A DNA stretch of 64,000 nt from Strongylocentrotus purpuratus (GCF_000002235.5 NW_022145596.1:2315852-2379851), one strand, 5' to 3'; counted from the stretch's first letter, positions 33,671-46,900 are shown. Translations and numbers: made by a program. The notes: a model not told the origin generated them from the letters alone.

Positions 33671-36600
33671 GTTTTTCATTTCTTGTCGATGGATGACATT
33701 TCAGTAATGACTTGAAAAGCCTCGCAGTTCATCATTACTAATCCGCCTGTCTGCAGCCCATCCTAACCGTTTCCTAACCATAATCGGAGGTTCTAAATCT
33801 CGTCAAACAATCATTATCTCATAACTATCATCCCATTATTGAAAGCAAAAAGGTATATAAAGCAAAGTTATTAATACTCTTTTTTTAGACCAAAGTTCAC
33901 TTTATATATCACTGTTTCCCGCTGAAGTACCAACATTATAAAGCAAACAGTGAACTTTGTAAAACCATAATCTTGGGGTTGTATGTAATTGTCAATAATC
34001 ATTGTGTTATGATTTATAAATTATTCGCACTGATACACTGCCACTAATCTTTAGACATGTGCATGATTTCGAAATCAAACCAACCTTTGCCAATGATAGT
34101 AATTAACAAAAGAATATTATTTATTTATTATTTATTCAATTTTTTAAAAATAGAGGGTAAGTACATTTAGTAAAAAAACTGCTTTCCAAGTATGCCCTCT
34201 ATAATGTTATGATATCAGTGGGCATACTCAGTTGACTCGAAAAAGCATGTATCAATTAATTTATACTAGGAAGAAAAAGAAGATAATACGTAAACAATAT
34301 TGGAAAAGTCGGGCGAAAAATGAAATTAGTTTTATTTTCTTATTTTGGAAACACATTATGGGGTTTAAAAAAAAAAAATCACTTTTGATCTGTAAACATG
34401 CAATTCAACACGATGGCAACTATTATCGAAAAGACAAATCAAGGGCAATTTCACTATTCTATTACATGTCCCGTAGCCATGTTCCAGGGAGTTTACAGAT
34501 AGCACATGGTACAAATGACCCGAAATATCCACAGATCTTTTACACATGGAGAAGTTCCACTTTGAGCATCTTAGAATAATAACTGCCAAAGTCCTAGATG
34601 TGCTTCATGAATACCTTTTGTTTGACCTCTTGAAAAGAATACTATCACCTGCGTATCATAGAATGTACCGTTGGTGCATACATGAATAATGTTACGTAAC
34701 TTTCATAAGCGCATATCCAGTTTTCATCTCTGTGAGTTTTACCAATTTGGTACAAATGACCTTTATCTGCCCATGCGCAGAATGTATCTATGATCTGGCT
34801 GTCATTTTCACACAATTCAATAGGTGACCCACAAGGCTACTGAAATTGCCTTAGGTTAATTTTTTCTCAAAAATAGTTGCTATTAGTTTTTTTTTTTATT
34901 TCACCTAATATTGATCTTTTTATTCATCAATATATCAATGGGTTTGCAGCTTTCTCGCATGATGGTGAAAGTCTTAGAGATGAAAATTATCTTACCTACA
35001 ATAAATGTTATATATTCTGCTTGATCAGTCTAAAGACAACAGTAGTTGGGTATTCAAACTGGAAGGTAAAATATCCAGATAAGCAAGTGGTTTATTTTTC
35101 TTATATTAAGGATCTAGAGTTGTACAAAGTAGTTCTCTTTTGCTTTTATATTCATTTTCGATTTTACACACGATGTTTAATCTTCTCATTCTGCACGGTG
35201 CGAAAATAGCTGGCACAGTTGCTCTCTCACCTAATGATAAAAGTCTCGGAGATGTAAATTTCCTAACCTACAATATTATTCTATTCTATTTGATAAGTCT
35301 AACCATAACGATTGTATTAAGGACAATATAAATTTTGAGAGTGGTATGTGATTATGTGTACTTGGGATTCGCACAAAATTTACTTTAAACGTTATAAATA
35401 GGAATGGCATGACCAAAGTTCAATAACAAAAATGAATAATACTTTCCACTAAATCATTGTTTTAGTTAGTAAAAACTAAAATATATCAAAACTATTCCAA
35501 ATTGAAGAAGAAAAAATGAGGAATGAGCACAAAAATCTTCTCTCAACTAATGATTAGATTAGATTTATGTATTTAAAATCAATATTGCAATGAAATAATA
35601 ATTAAGATAAAAAAAGCTTAAGAGTGCCAAGTTCTATATAAGAAAAGCTTAGAGTGAAACATGTAATTTCTTCATATACTCAAGCGATTTTAAGTACATT
35701 TGGGTTTATATAAGGAGCGTAATATATACTAAAAATGAGGAAGAATTCAACATATTTTTGGACAAAATATAAGTTAAGTTCGATCAGCCGGCAAACATTA
35801 CAATTGGAAACGCGTTTTTGATTTTTTTGAGAGTATCATTATACATAACATGAAATGAACATGATTCGTCCTAGCCAATTGTCAGCATAATCAGTTACCA
35901 TGGATACTGCCCATGATTATGTTGGGAACATAACAAAAATATTCCGTATACTGCAGAAATCATTCATCTAAGTACCTGTCTAGCAAAGTTTATTGGGAAA
36001 TGTCTGCCACCATAGCAACAGATTGAATTTTAAATTCTATGTGTTTTTAATGAATATTTTTCTGCACTGTTTTTTTTTCAATAATCAATTGTGAATTGTG
36101 CATGTTCTATCGAATATAAATCTTATATTATTCAAGTCAAGGATTCAAATGACATAAGAATAAGAATATTTTTAATTCATCTCCGATTCACGTCATCACC
36201 AAAGATGATATAATAACTTATTTCATGACTTCATTCGTTGAATATCTTCATCTAAGCCAATTTTCTTCTGTTTTCTCAGAGAACAGACCCAGAGGAGTGT
36301 TGAATAGATCAGTCTTGTCCCTTGTGGTCCTGATCATAAAACCGCCTACGTTATGTTATTCTTATTTCAACAAAGTTGTTGTTCGCTTGTAAGCCGCTTA
36401 TTCATTTCAAGTTTGCAGGATAAAGAATCGAATTTCAAACGGATATCAAACCCTTGAGGGAAGTAAAAAAGAATACCTAAACCTTTTGAGCTCAAGTCCT
36501 CAAAACTAAAATCATAATATCTTCTCGATGAAAACTGCCGTGTGGTTTATGAGATGATTTGCAAAAGGAACCAAAGACAAATAAAGGCATCCTAAAGGAG

Positions 36601-37255
36601 ATGCTAGAAGCGGCAGTACTAAAAATGGGTATGATACGGGACGGCTCTTATTCTTATGCAGATGTATTTAGAATCCTTCTCCGCATCCTAATGGGAAAAA
36701 AAGTTAACACAACTGCGAGGAACTGAATTCAAATTACCACGGCTCAATAAGAGGAATTTTCATTCCTCAGGCCATGGATTCTACCAAGTGTGTCGAATAG
36801 AGTGAGCCGGGATGGAGCGGAGATGTCTTCTGCATCTGCTTCTCCATCCTCTAACTAAAGGGTGAGTAGGAGGATGGGGAAAAAGAGAGTAGCAGAGAGT
36901 CGATTCTTTAGTCATTAAGGGGTAGGCAAGCGAAAAGGATAGAGTAGGGAATTGAGATAGTCCCAGAGCAGAGGATGGAATGAGCGTTGTGAGTTACTAA
37001 TGCGAGGAGCTGAGAGAGATTGAGGAAATGTGGAGGGGGTAGGGGGGGGGGGGGTGTTGGCTAGAGCCGGGAAGTACGATGCTGAAGGGACCTGGGGGTA
37101 AGTTGAAAAATCGCGCGCAATGGTCCGCTTGATTTCATTTGACTGCGCGCACGTAAGATGACATGCTTTGATATATTTCGGTGAATACAGAAAGAAATTT
37201 GAGCAAGCATGCTAGATTGAAAAAGGATCAGAAGAAATACTTAAGCAAACACAAG
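33671..37255. other. intergenic desert
   Basis: No gene recognised. It includes a 70-nt hairpin-capable segment (33891-33960), a degenerate repeat pair near 34962 and 35220 (CTCTCGC/AC...AGTCT..GAGATG.AAATT...CCTACAAT), and a G13 run near 37043. The frames 34232-34579 and 34877-35209 have no family features. Confidence 0.5.
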
Positions 37256-37259
37256 TGAC

Positions 37260-37395
37260 CACAGAGAGAGAGAGAGAGAGAGGAGAAAGGAAGTAAAAAT
37301 TGTGATAAAGAGTGAGTGAGAGAGAAATATGGAAAGGAGTATGAAGGAGGGGAAAGATAGCAAAGAGAGAGAGAGAGAGAAAGAGAGACAGAGGA
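37260..37395. repeat. GA microsatellites
   Basis: GA tracts at about 37263-37282 and 37363-37385 with purine-rich DNA between. Confidence 0.85.
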
Positions 37396-37654
37396 CGTAG
37401 CACTCGGATAATGTTTTTTATGTAAGATCTCGAAACGGTAAGTAGATAACTCATTTAGTACATGAAACAGTCCTACATAAAACTGAAATTAGAAAAAAAC
37501 AACTTTTCATTGAATAAGGCGCAGGCAGATGAACATATATTTCAATAGAAAATACAGTATATCGAATACTAAATGTTAGTAGCATCATATCATGAATGTT
37601 ATTCATTGTAAGAGCATTTTGTCTGTTGTTGCAAATAACCTAGGCCTACTACTT

Positions 37655-37935
37655 CTACATCTACGGTAGTTTCGTGGCGCCTCGCCGCTTATCTTCGTGC
37701 ACGGTGCCTGCTGGAGCGATCGCCCCAAAACACTGCGTGTATAGTGGGAGCAGGTGTGTGTACTGTCAGACTAATACTCGCATTTCCGATCAATGCGATG
37801 TCCTCGGCTCTCGCTCCCGGCTCCGTAGGCGGAGAGAGACCAGACCTTTCCGCTACAGCGTGCTGCCTACACTTCCGCCAGACGAGGCTCATCCTCGTTT
37901 TTCTCCCTCCCTTCAAACTACCCACATCTCAAGAT
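37655..37935. other. CpG-rich non-repetitive island, function unknown
   Basis: About 280 bp, distinctly GC-richer than its flanks, for example GGCGCCTCGCCGCTTATC, GGAGCGATCGCCCC and CTCGCTCCCGGCTCCGTAGG. Open frames exist on both strands (37674-37964 +, 37689-37925 -), but neither resembles a known family. Open frames on both strands are expected in GC-rich DNA with few stops. Candidate promoter or regulatory DNA. Confidence 0.35.
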
Positions 37936-38254
37936 TTGTGTTTAAGAAGGGAAAAAACAGATGAAGGCAAATTCATCGCAAATGTCGGGACCTTGTCATG
38001 ATATGGAAGTGCTACATTTCAAAAATAATATTTGTTTGACTGGGGGCAACGCAGGGGATTTGCTTACGTCTGTTCCTCTCTGCGTATCTGTTTCGTTCAT
38101 ATACCCTGCCCGAGGTTAAAGTCTTATTTTTGCTCGTAAATAGCTCGTTTCACCCACATAAGGTTAATTATTGTTGATCTTTATATATGGAGCTAGAATC
38201 TAGTACAAAGCATGCAGTCTGAAGAACTATATCATACTCTGATAGATTATAATA

Positions 38255-38525
38255 GCATCTCTCTCTCTCTCTCTCTCTCTCCCTCCCTCTTTCCCTTTCT
38301 CTTTCCTTCCCCCTCCCCCCTCTCTCTCTCTCTCACTCTTTCTCTATCTCTTTCTCTCTCTCTCTTTTTTTCTCTCTCTCTGTCTCTCTGTCTCCCTCTC
38401 TATCTCACTCTTTCTCTGTCCCCATCTCTCTCTCCCTTTTCTCTCTCTCTCTCTCCCTTTTCTCTCTCTCTCTCTCTTTCTCTCTCTATCCTCTCTCTTT
38501 CTCTCTCTATCCCCCTCTTCCTCTT
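38255..38525. repeat. CT-rich simple repeat block
   Basis: About 265 bp of CTCTCT with TTTCTC, CCCTCT and GTCTCT variants. Confidence 0.9.
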
Positions 38526-38760
38526 TGTGATGCTCATCAAATTCACATATATTATATTATGATTGTAAATGCAAAACAAAATACTTCCACTACATACCAT
38601 GGTGATGAATTATGATGATAGTGATGAATGACGATGCTAATGATGATAAAGACGATGATTATGTCAATCATGAGACGCTATGTTTGGTGACGAAGATTTT
38701 GCTCTTTAAAATCATTGGCATATGAATACTAAAACCTTTGCCTAACTCAAAATGGTTACA

Positions 38761-39067
38761 TTTTTAACATAAGTTTTAAAAAATTGCAAATATATAAACA
38801 TGTTGTAAGTGAAGAGTAAACTTATGCTAGAGCTCCACCAAAACCCTGTACTGAATGTATATCGGCTTAATGAAAATTTTTATGATGACCTAATCATGAA
38901 AAATTAATTTGTTTTTAACATAAGTTTTAAAAAATTGCAAATATATAAACATGTTGTAAGTGAAGAGTAAACTTATGCTAGAGCTCCACCAAAACCCTGT
39001 ACTGAATGTATTTCGGCTTAATGAAAATTTTTATGATGACCTAATCATGAAAGATTAATATGTTTTT
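38761..39067. repeat. 151-bp tandem duplication, two copies about 98% identical
   Basis: TTTTTAACATAAGTTTTAAA starts at 38761 and again at 38912. The copies differ at only a few positions (ATATCGG versus ATTTCGG, GAAAAATTAATTT versus GAAAGATTAATAT). The unit contains inverted words ACATAAGTTT/AAACTTATG. Confidence 0.93.
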
Positions 39068-40425
39068 ATTACCATACCAATTCGATTCCACATGGATCAT
39101 GTTAATATAGCAGACGAGAGAATGCTATGGTCAATCGGGTATAATCATCATGCAACTATCTTTCTTCATTAGAAACCCACTACCTCTACAAAGTATTCGA
39201 AAGAAGGCTCCACAAAAGCATAAGCTCACTATATACCCTCAAACAATCACGCTAGAATCTATTAAATTTTGCGAATAATTTTGATTCATTTTATTTGTTT
39301 CTTCCCTTTTGTTTCCTCTTTGAATGTATTCACGTTTTAAAAACATTGATCTCGATGCTCATATATGACATTCTTATCATACTAATTTCACAGGATCACT
39401 ACTCCCAATAAGAGCATCCAGGGTTCTTGGTATCTGTTTTCATCTCTTTCATTTTTGATAAGTTTATTGACAAGGCTATTGTATTAATCAAAAAGTTATC
39501 TGCATATATTATACTGGCCAGATAAGAAGCGATTTCATTACTGGATTTTTAATTGTATACTGCATTTTGTTACTGGCTTTTATAAACATCAATTTTAAAT
39601 TCTGATTATACTATCAACCATATTTCATTCTTTTTTTCTTTTGATTTCTCCTCCTTATTTTTTCCTTTATCTTTTCCTTCTTTTTCTTCTTCTTCCTCTC
39701 CTTCTTCCTCTTCTTCTTCTTCGTCAATTCAATTCGATTCAATTAAATTCTACTACCTCATATGTTTTTACACATTATGTTCATATATATATATATATAT
39801 ATATATAACTGTATGCATTTATTGTAAGAATTCTTTTTTGAGCTTTTTGGTTTGTATTATGCAATTGTTCGGATCAAGTCGAAATCAAAAATGTTTTGAT
39901 ATAAATATGATGAAAATGATATATACGTGTCTTCGCAAACTACATTAAAATGCACAAAAACAAACAAAACATATGGCTTTGCAGGTGTAAATGATATAGA
40001 AATCGAAATATGATGCGTGGAGAATTGGAAATGGGAATTTTCCCGTACAACCACCATTTCCTTTAAGGTCGTTATTTCTATGTCTTCGACAAACAAAAAT
40101 ACATTTTCCAAAATATGAGTAACCTTCTTTAAATGGCCGCAGGGTGGCGGCATTGGTTTTCTGTCAGTATAGTCTGGATGCAAAGCGGGAAAAATAGGTT
40201 ATTGATTTTCCTTTTCAAGGTGAACTTTGGAGTCTTACAATTGATATCATCTCCTATACTAGCAGTTCATTCTCAACTCATCTTTAATATATTTGAATTA
40301 AGAGTAGACTTACTATTTAAAACAGTTTTATTGGTCTCATAATCACCATCATTGTTACAATGTTTTGATTTAATTTGATTTGCTTTGTTTTTAAAATTAA
40401 AATGTTCAAAATAATTGTTGACACT
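39068..40425. other. intergenic, AT-rich, with CTT-rich and (AT)n tracts
   Basis: TTCTTC-rich sequence at about 39627-39724 and (AT)12 at 39783-39807. No gene recognised. Confidence 0.5.
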
Positions 40426-40685
40426 TTCATCATCAACATCATCATCATCTCCATCATCAATCATCATTCTCATCATCATAACCATCATCATTCTCCCCCT
40501 CCTCATTATCTTCATTCCCATCAGCATCTTTTATTGTCATCATTACCATCATCATCATCATCATCATTATATTAATCATTACCATCATTATAATCATCTC
40601 TCTCATTCTCATCATCCTCCTCATCATTAACTTTATTCCCATCAGCATCTTTAATTGTCATCATCATAATTATCATCATCGTCAA
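40426..40685. repeat. (ATC)n-rich degenerate microsatellite
   Basis: About 260 bp of CATCATCAT-like triplets with C/T variation. A TATCTTCATTCCCATCAGCATC-like segment occurs twice, near 40507 and 40631, about 124 bp apart. I/H-rich and M/D-rich frames over it are artefacts. Confidence 0.88.
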
Positions 40686-42356
40686 TACTTTGTATGTCCC
40701 TTTAAATATTTTCATGAACACAGGTGACGTTAAACATTTGTTTGATTTTCTACCTCTGTCATCCTTATATTACCAGCATCACATTAAATTAATACAATGT
40801 GAGGATAGTATTTTCATTCACTATACAAATCCATTGGTTTGATTTGTTTATGTTTTAAAAATTTAATGTTTGAGATATAATATGGAGGCACAAATACCAA
40901 AATATAACTTTCACACACTTAGAGACATCCCAAAATTAATAATTTGTCTATAAACTATCCTCCATTGAAAGAGTTCATCAACCTGCACTATATATAACTG
41001 TTTTCTTTCTACAGATACTCACAATGGCACAAGTACATGGAAACAAAATAGTCCTGAACGGTGAACGTATTTCAAGTTGTGATCTTTAATCATTATTTAA
41101 ACATGTACAATATTTACATCATTTACATATATATAGCAAAAAGTCAATATTTGAGGTTTACATGGAGAAATGTACTCAGCTTAAGCCAGAAAAGAGTTGA
41201 AACTTGGAATCAATGAAAAAGAAATCAATGAAAGTTTGAAATGAGCGGTCCTGATTCATATACATGATAATAATAGTAATTGCAAAACATCTTCATCTCT
41301 TATTACTGAATCAATGATCATTATAGGCTAGAAAAAATATGCTGCAGATTTTCATGGAGTACCATACAAACAATATACTCTTGACAGTTTCCTTTACAAA
41401 TCCCACTTGTTCAAGTTATTTCATAAAACAAGTTGATTAATCAAGGAAAAAGACAAAATACAGGTTTAATATCTCTTGTGAATTAATCATCTGTAATAAG
41501 CTGGACAAAAAATGCTTCTTGACAACTAGCTAGGCTTTAACTTGATTAACAGGTCTTCTACTCACAGCAAGATCTTTGTATGTAAAGAATAAGAACTCAT
41601 ATCCAATATTATTAAATAATTGGTTCTCCTTTTCCCCACACAGGTGTATTAAGATGTCAAATCTTCATACATGAATATCAAGGACAATTACATACTGAAA
41701 TACAAAGTCATGAAATGTAATACTTTAACATATCACAAATATGCCCTTTATGGAGAATAAGAATCTGTTATCACACCTTACATTGCTACAAATTTTCATA
41801 TTTTCTGCTCAATTTGTTGCCAGTGGTAAAAAGGGTAATAGAATACCTTACAAGCAGCAAGAACTTTATATGAACTACTCCAACACAAGATGGCAGCAAA
41901 CAAGAAATTCTTACTCGGAATTGTTTAGCTTTCAGGACTTGGTGAGTAGTAGCATGTGTGATAAACATGAAGGATGAACAAGGAGTTCCATTAAATCATA
42001 ATATTCAAGCATAGAGTCTGTCACTGGATAATGAGAAGGAAAAATAAAGTATATGAGCACGATGGCACTCTTTGCATTTGAACATTGGGGGTCAAATGTT
42101 AAGTTAGCTGTTAGTGTTGAGCTTATGATGACATAAAGTGTAATTCACTTCACATTTCTGTATCTCATAACACAGAGCACAGTGAATGAACATAAGTCTT
42201 ATGTTGCACACAGTTGCCATTCATTTACACATTAAATAAACCCAGTGGCTTTAATGCAATGGTTTATAGCGCCATATCTGAACAAGCCTTTAGACATCGT
42301 CACCTATCCTTCACCTGCCATTAAATGTAATCAAGAAAAATCTGTTTCAGACCAGG
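40686..42356. other. TAF1 downstream or distal 3' UTR DNA, no gene seen
   Basis: AT-rich. On the TAF1 strand ATTAAA occurs at 42255-42250 and could serve as a polyadenylation signal about 590 bases after the stop, but other weak signals exist. Short frames such as 41741-41977 have no family features. Confidence 0.4.
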
Positions 42357-42512
42357 GACCTGTTGCATAAAACTTATCATTGATGGTAACTTTGCCATCA
42401 ATGGTAACTACCATGGAATACATGATTTTGATTGGCTGTTGAGCAATGTTACCATGGTAGTTACCATTGGTGACAGAGTAACCATTAATGGTAAGTTTTA
42501 TGCAACAGGTCT
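42357..42512. mobile_element. foldback MITE, 156 bp, probably within the TAF1 3' UTR
   Basis: Left end GACCTGTTGCATAAAACTTA and right end TAAGTTTTATGCAACAGGTC are perfect inverted copies. Pairing continues inward with about 85% match (GGTAACTACCATGG against CCATGGTAGTTACC), leaving a short unpaired centre around 42425-42445. It lies 335-490 bases past the TAF1 stop on the transcribed strand. Confidence 0.85.
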
Positions 42513-42846
42513 CAGGATAAGATCTACAATATTTATCAGTTGGAGAACAGTCAAATCTGTTGACAATTCTATTTCCACTCTGCAAACTTCCTCTCTCAGC
42601 TGTATATGTAAGACTATAAATCTGGCAATGATTCAATTTTCTCATCTTGAGTATGATTTTCTTCTTTGCAGACAAGTTATATTTGATTCTCCTCTCTATT
42701 TGAAATGAATTCCATCTCCTCATTCTCCTGAGACCCAATCAAGCATCATCCCAACAGAGATTGGTATAAGAGCCTTATATCCTGGCAAGCTTTGGTGATC
42801 AGTATTTCTTCATCTTGACTTCATACTATCCAGGTAGTAACATCTT

Positions 42847-43359
42847 TCACGTTTCTTCATCAAGATCCAGCATGTCATCATCCTCATCATCGCCATCATC
42901 GTCATTATCATCCTCACTATCTCCATCTCCTTTCCCATCATCTATACTCTGTTCTCTCACATCTTCATCGTCGTCCTCCTCCTCCTCTTCCTCCTGGTGA
43001 TGCTTTCCGAGTCCAAATGATTGCGAGAGAGAGAGTCTCTCTCCAACATCCATTGATTCATCTTCCATCCAAACTGAACTCCTTGAATCATCGTCATCCT
43101 GGAACATAGCGGCACGAGTCTCGTCTCCAAACATACCCTCGATCATCATTGATGCCGACATTGATGCCGAAGCTCCCATCTCATTGTCCTCATCGTCCTC
43201 ATCGTGTTCTTCATCACTCAGCTTGTGTGATGGACCCTGTTTGCTCTCATCATCCTCAGATTCAAAGTCGTCATCATCGTCCTCGCTGTTATCAGGTGTC
43301 AGCTGGAGGTCATTGAGCAGGACACTGCTTTCATCATGGAAACCTTCCATGGTTCGACT
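42847..43359 (-). CDS. TAF1 last coding exon, acidic C-terminal tail
   Basis: 170 codons and a TGA at 42847-42849. Acceptor in TGCTTACAG. The product is rich in D, E and S, including [20 protein letters not shown] and a final D/E block ending DLDEET. Human TAF1 also ends in a long acidic tail ending DLDSDE. Part of the coding DNA is an imperfect GAT/GAC/GAG triplet repeat, which produces D/E runs and S-rich frames on the other strand. Confidence 0.93.
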   Translation of the reverse strand, partial: SRTMEGFHDESSVLLNDLQLTPDNSEDDDDDFESEDDESKQGPSHKLSDEEHDEDDEDNEMGASASMSASMMIEGMFGDETRAAMFQDDDDSRSSVWMEDESMDVGERLSLSQSFGLGKHHQEEEEEEDDDEDVREQSIDDGKGDGDSEDDNDDDGDDEDDDMLDLDEET

Positions 43360-43875
43360 CTGTAAGCAGATCATACAAATAGGAATTATTATCATTCAGA
43401 ATGATCTCCATATTAAAACTACAGGTATCAAACCATGAAAAAACAATAATAATAATATATCATTTAAAAAAATTATTTATTTTAATCATTCATTTTTGTT
43501 TTAACAAGATGGATCTCCAAGTAATAAAACTATGGATAACATTCTTGGCACAGCCTGATATAAGTAATACTAGTGGCACAGCATGATTTTATTTGTATCA
43601 TTTGATGTAAAATATTGAACCATTGAAAGATTGAACTTAATCATCCAATCATATGCAATACTCACATCTTCTCCTTCAATATCGATGTAATCTCCTTCCA
43701 TCTCCCCCATGCCGTCTCTATCACCACTAGCCAGACTGTCTTCCTCATATCCTATAAAGCAATACGAGCAAAGGGAACATAATCAAGGATAAAAATGCAT
43801 GTAGTACACGTTTTAGGTAGCATGGAGAAAGATGAAAGTCCTCCTTAAATCCTACTCAACAATAAGAAAAATGCA

Positions 43876-43929
<54 letters not shown>

Positions 43930-46900
43930 TCTTGGAGAACATACCTTGAAAGAGTCAAAGCCAGGTATAAGAGATGAATGTAGAGCAAGAATCATAATAA
44001 CTTGGGTACAGGATATCCTGAAAGAGCTTCACCAATGTATTTTTGAGTGTACTAGAACAACACAATTATTTACTTAACTACTGCAGGGATTCATGATCTG
44101 ACTGGCAGTGAAGGCAACTATAGACATCAATCGGGAAAACATCAGCAGTCCGACAGCGAGAGGGTTAAAACTGATAGACAAGAGTTTGAGGGGATGACAG
44201 TATGGTAAGTTAGGGTAGCAGGGGATCCAGCAAGTGTGGTTTGGGGATAGGAAGTACCATCTGAAAGACCTACCTAGCAAGCTATCATCATTGCCACCAC
44301 TCATGGGTGTACGTGGAGCTCTCCCGAAGCCGTCTGTCTCAGCTCCCTTGAGTACAGCCTCCTGGGCCAGTGCTATGTCTCTCTCTAGCTGTGAGATGTG
44401 CTCCTCGTTCTCCAGGAGTTTACTCTTACAGGTCTCCAGGACCTTCTCTGAGACCGATGTCAACTGACTCTCCTTACCTGCAAACGTAAGACAGGATTGG
44501 GAAAATAAAGTCAAAGGATGATACACAATATTTCACTCACATGAAAAGTTTTGTAATCTCAATCTCGTACAAATGTAATCTAATTATTATTATTATTATT
44601 ATTATTATATATTTGGCATTTCAAACATACAGTAGAAGGTACAATAGAATGGCACATAGGATACAAAGTATGAAAGAATAAAACTGGCTTCCCCTGTTGC
44701 ACCTCTTGAAGTTGCCTGGAAGAAAAAAAGGAATGTGAAATTCCTATAACCCATAAGTCTTTTCTTCCGACTCCAGGAAATGCATCAGGGGATGCCTAAA
44801 ATATTATACATAATCAGATATATATGCTGTATACACATTTCATTGTGGGTCATAGAAGCTAGCACAATATGTGTATAATATACACTTCTGATTAGAATCA
44901 AATCATTCATTCAAATCTCAACAACTTAGCATATTATCAGGGTAAAAACTCCATCAGTCTGAACAGTTACAAGAGAATAGGGTTCTTATAAACCCTAATG
45001 AAGAGGTATATACCGGGGTAATAATATATATATCTGTAAAGCGCTTTGAGAGGGCCTTCGGTCCAGAAAAGCGCTATACAAGAACTAGCTATTATTATTA
45101 TTACTAAACTGATGAGAATCTCATCTGCCATATCAGCATTTACTTTCTGATGTCAAAGAATGAACTTACTAATGTAAGATTTAAAATGGAGAAAGAGAAA
45201 CTCAAATAGGAAGAGGACATTAGGAGAAAAACAAAACAGAATTTAATTAGGCCGATTCATCATAGTGATGAAGATAAAGTTGCTGAAAATGACATAAATT
45301 AAAACAAAGACACTGAACAAAATCTGAAGGCAACTGACCATTGTACTGGATGCAGTTGTCACGGATACGCTCCACATGTTTGAGGAACTCTTCAGATGAG
45401 TGGTAGTAATGCTTAACAATGTTCTTCCTGATGGACTCAAGGTCCATAGGATACTTGATGATCTTGTAGTAATCTCTAACCTTCTTAGGATTTACCGGGT
45501 TATGGAACGGCCAGGACTGAAACAAAAAACAACACCACCACATTTAATAGATGTTAAGTTATCTAAATTTAAAAGACATAAAAAAATAACCTTACATATT
45601 AATAATTATGCTGATAAAAGTGGAGTCTTATTAGCGCTCAAATGTCTGGCACATTGCCACTCTTGGCGCTCCATTATCATTACCCTGGCTTTAGCACGGC
45701 TGCCATTACGGCGCTCAAGCATTTCAAGGAGCTAATTCCTGCCAGGTATCCATTTCCCTCACCTGGGTGGAGTGTGGCAATTGTAGATTAATGTCTTGCC
45801 AAAGGACATTGGTGCTGCGACCCGGGTTCAAACCCTGTACCTTGTGGTTCACAGTCCGCAGACTTATCCACTACACCACAACACATAGTATCTAGGGCTT
45901 GTATTTTTTCGGTTGAATGGATAGACACGTTACGACGTTTCCGTCCTGAAACCTTGTAAAAAACGCTGATTTGTAATCGAAGAGCATTTTAGTTTGCTTT
46001 CATTTTGTCAACAGTTATTAGTAAATAGAACAAAGATTTTGCTGTTATATTCGTCTTTGAGGATATACGTCGGATTGGTGAGATTTTAGCAGATTTTGTG
46101 TGTATGTATCATGTATTCGGAAATGGCAACTCCAAAACAGGAAGCCTACATGCCCCGTGGACCCAAACCGGTGTTCGTTCAAGCCAGAGATGTTCCGAAT
46201 AAAGAAAATCCTATCTCAGGTGAGGAGCTTTATTGTGCACTATCACATACCGTAACTTCAGACAACATTATCGGAATCCAACGCATTGGTTCTTTATGGA
46301 GAATATATCTGAATAGCCATGAAGATAGGGTAAAAATCATCACGAATGGCCTTAAGCTGAGGGAAACGGTGATACCCGTGTACGATACCAACCCATACAC
46401 TCAGGCTAGAAATGAACATCTTACCCGTGTAGCTATTAAGGATGTCCCTTTATCCGTAGGGGACGAGCTCATCAAGCAGTCGCTAGAAAAGCTGAAGTGT
46501 AATATCAGAGGAGATATAACACGTCAAAAACTACGAGTAAATGGACAGCTTATTAATTGTCTTAACGGAGACCGAGTTTGTTTCATCGACCCCCCAGCTC
46601 AGCCACTTCCCAGATCAATTACGATAGCGAATCTGTTCAAGGCTAGGGTTTTTCACATCGGGCAACCTGAGCGGCTGACGTCATGCTCAAAATGCCTAGA
46701 AACCGGGCATTATACATCACAGTGTCAGAATGCAGTAAAATGCAGAGCTTGTAAAAAAGCCGGTCATGTTAGCGCAGAATGCCCTGGATCAGATGTAAAC
46801 ACAGAGTTACGCAATCCAGTAGCGAGAGAGGAGACACGCCCACACCGAAATGTACAGCAACAACAACGCGAAGACAAAGGCGCACCCGACTCGGAGTCAC

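Noticed and set aside
34877..35331. Two neighbouring frames with similar short words
   Set aside because: They reflect a degenerate duplication (near 34962 and 35220), not a coding gene.
37674..37964. Overlapping frames on both strands in a GC-rich island
   Set aside because: No similarity to a family that I can recognise; stop-poor GC-rich DNA gives such frames by chance.
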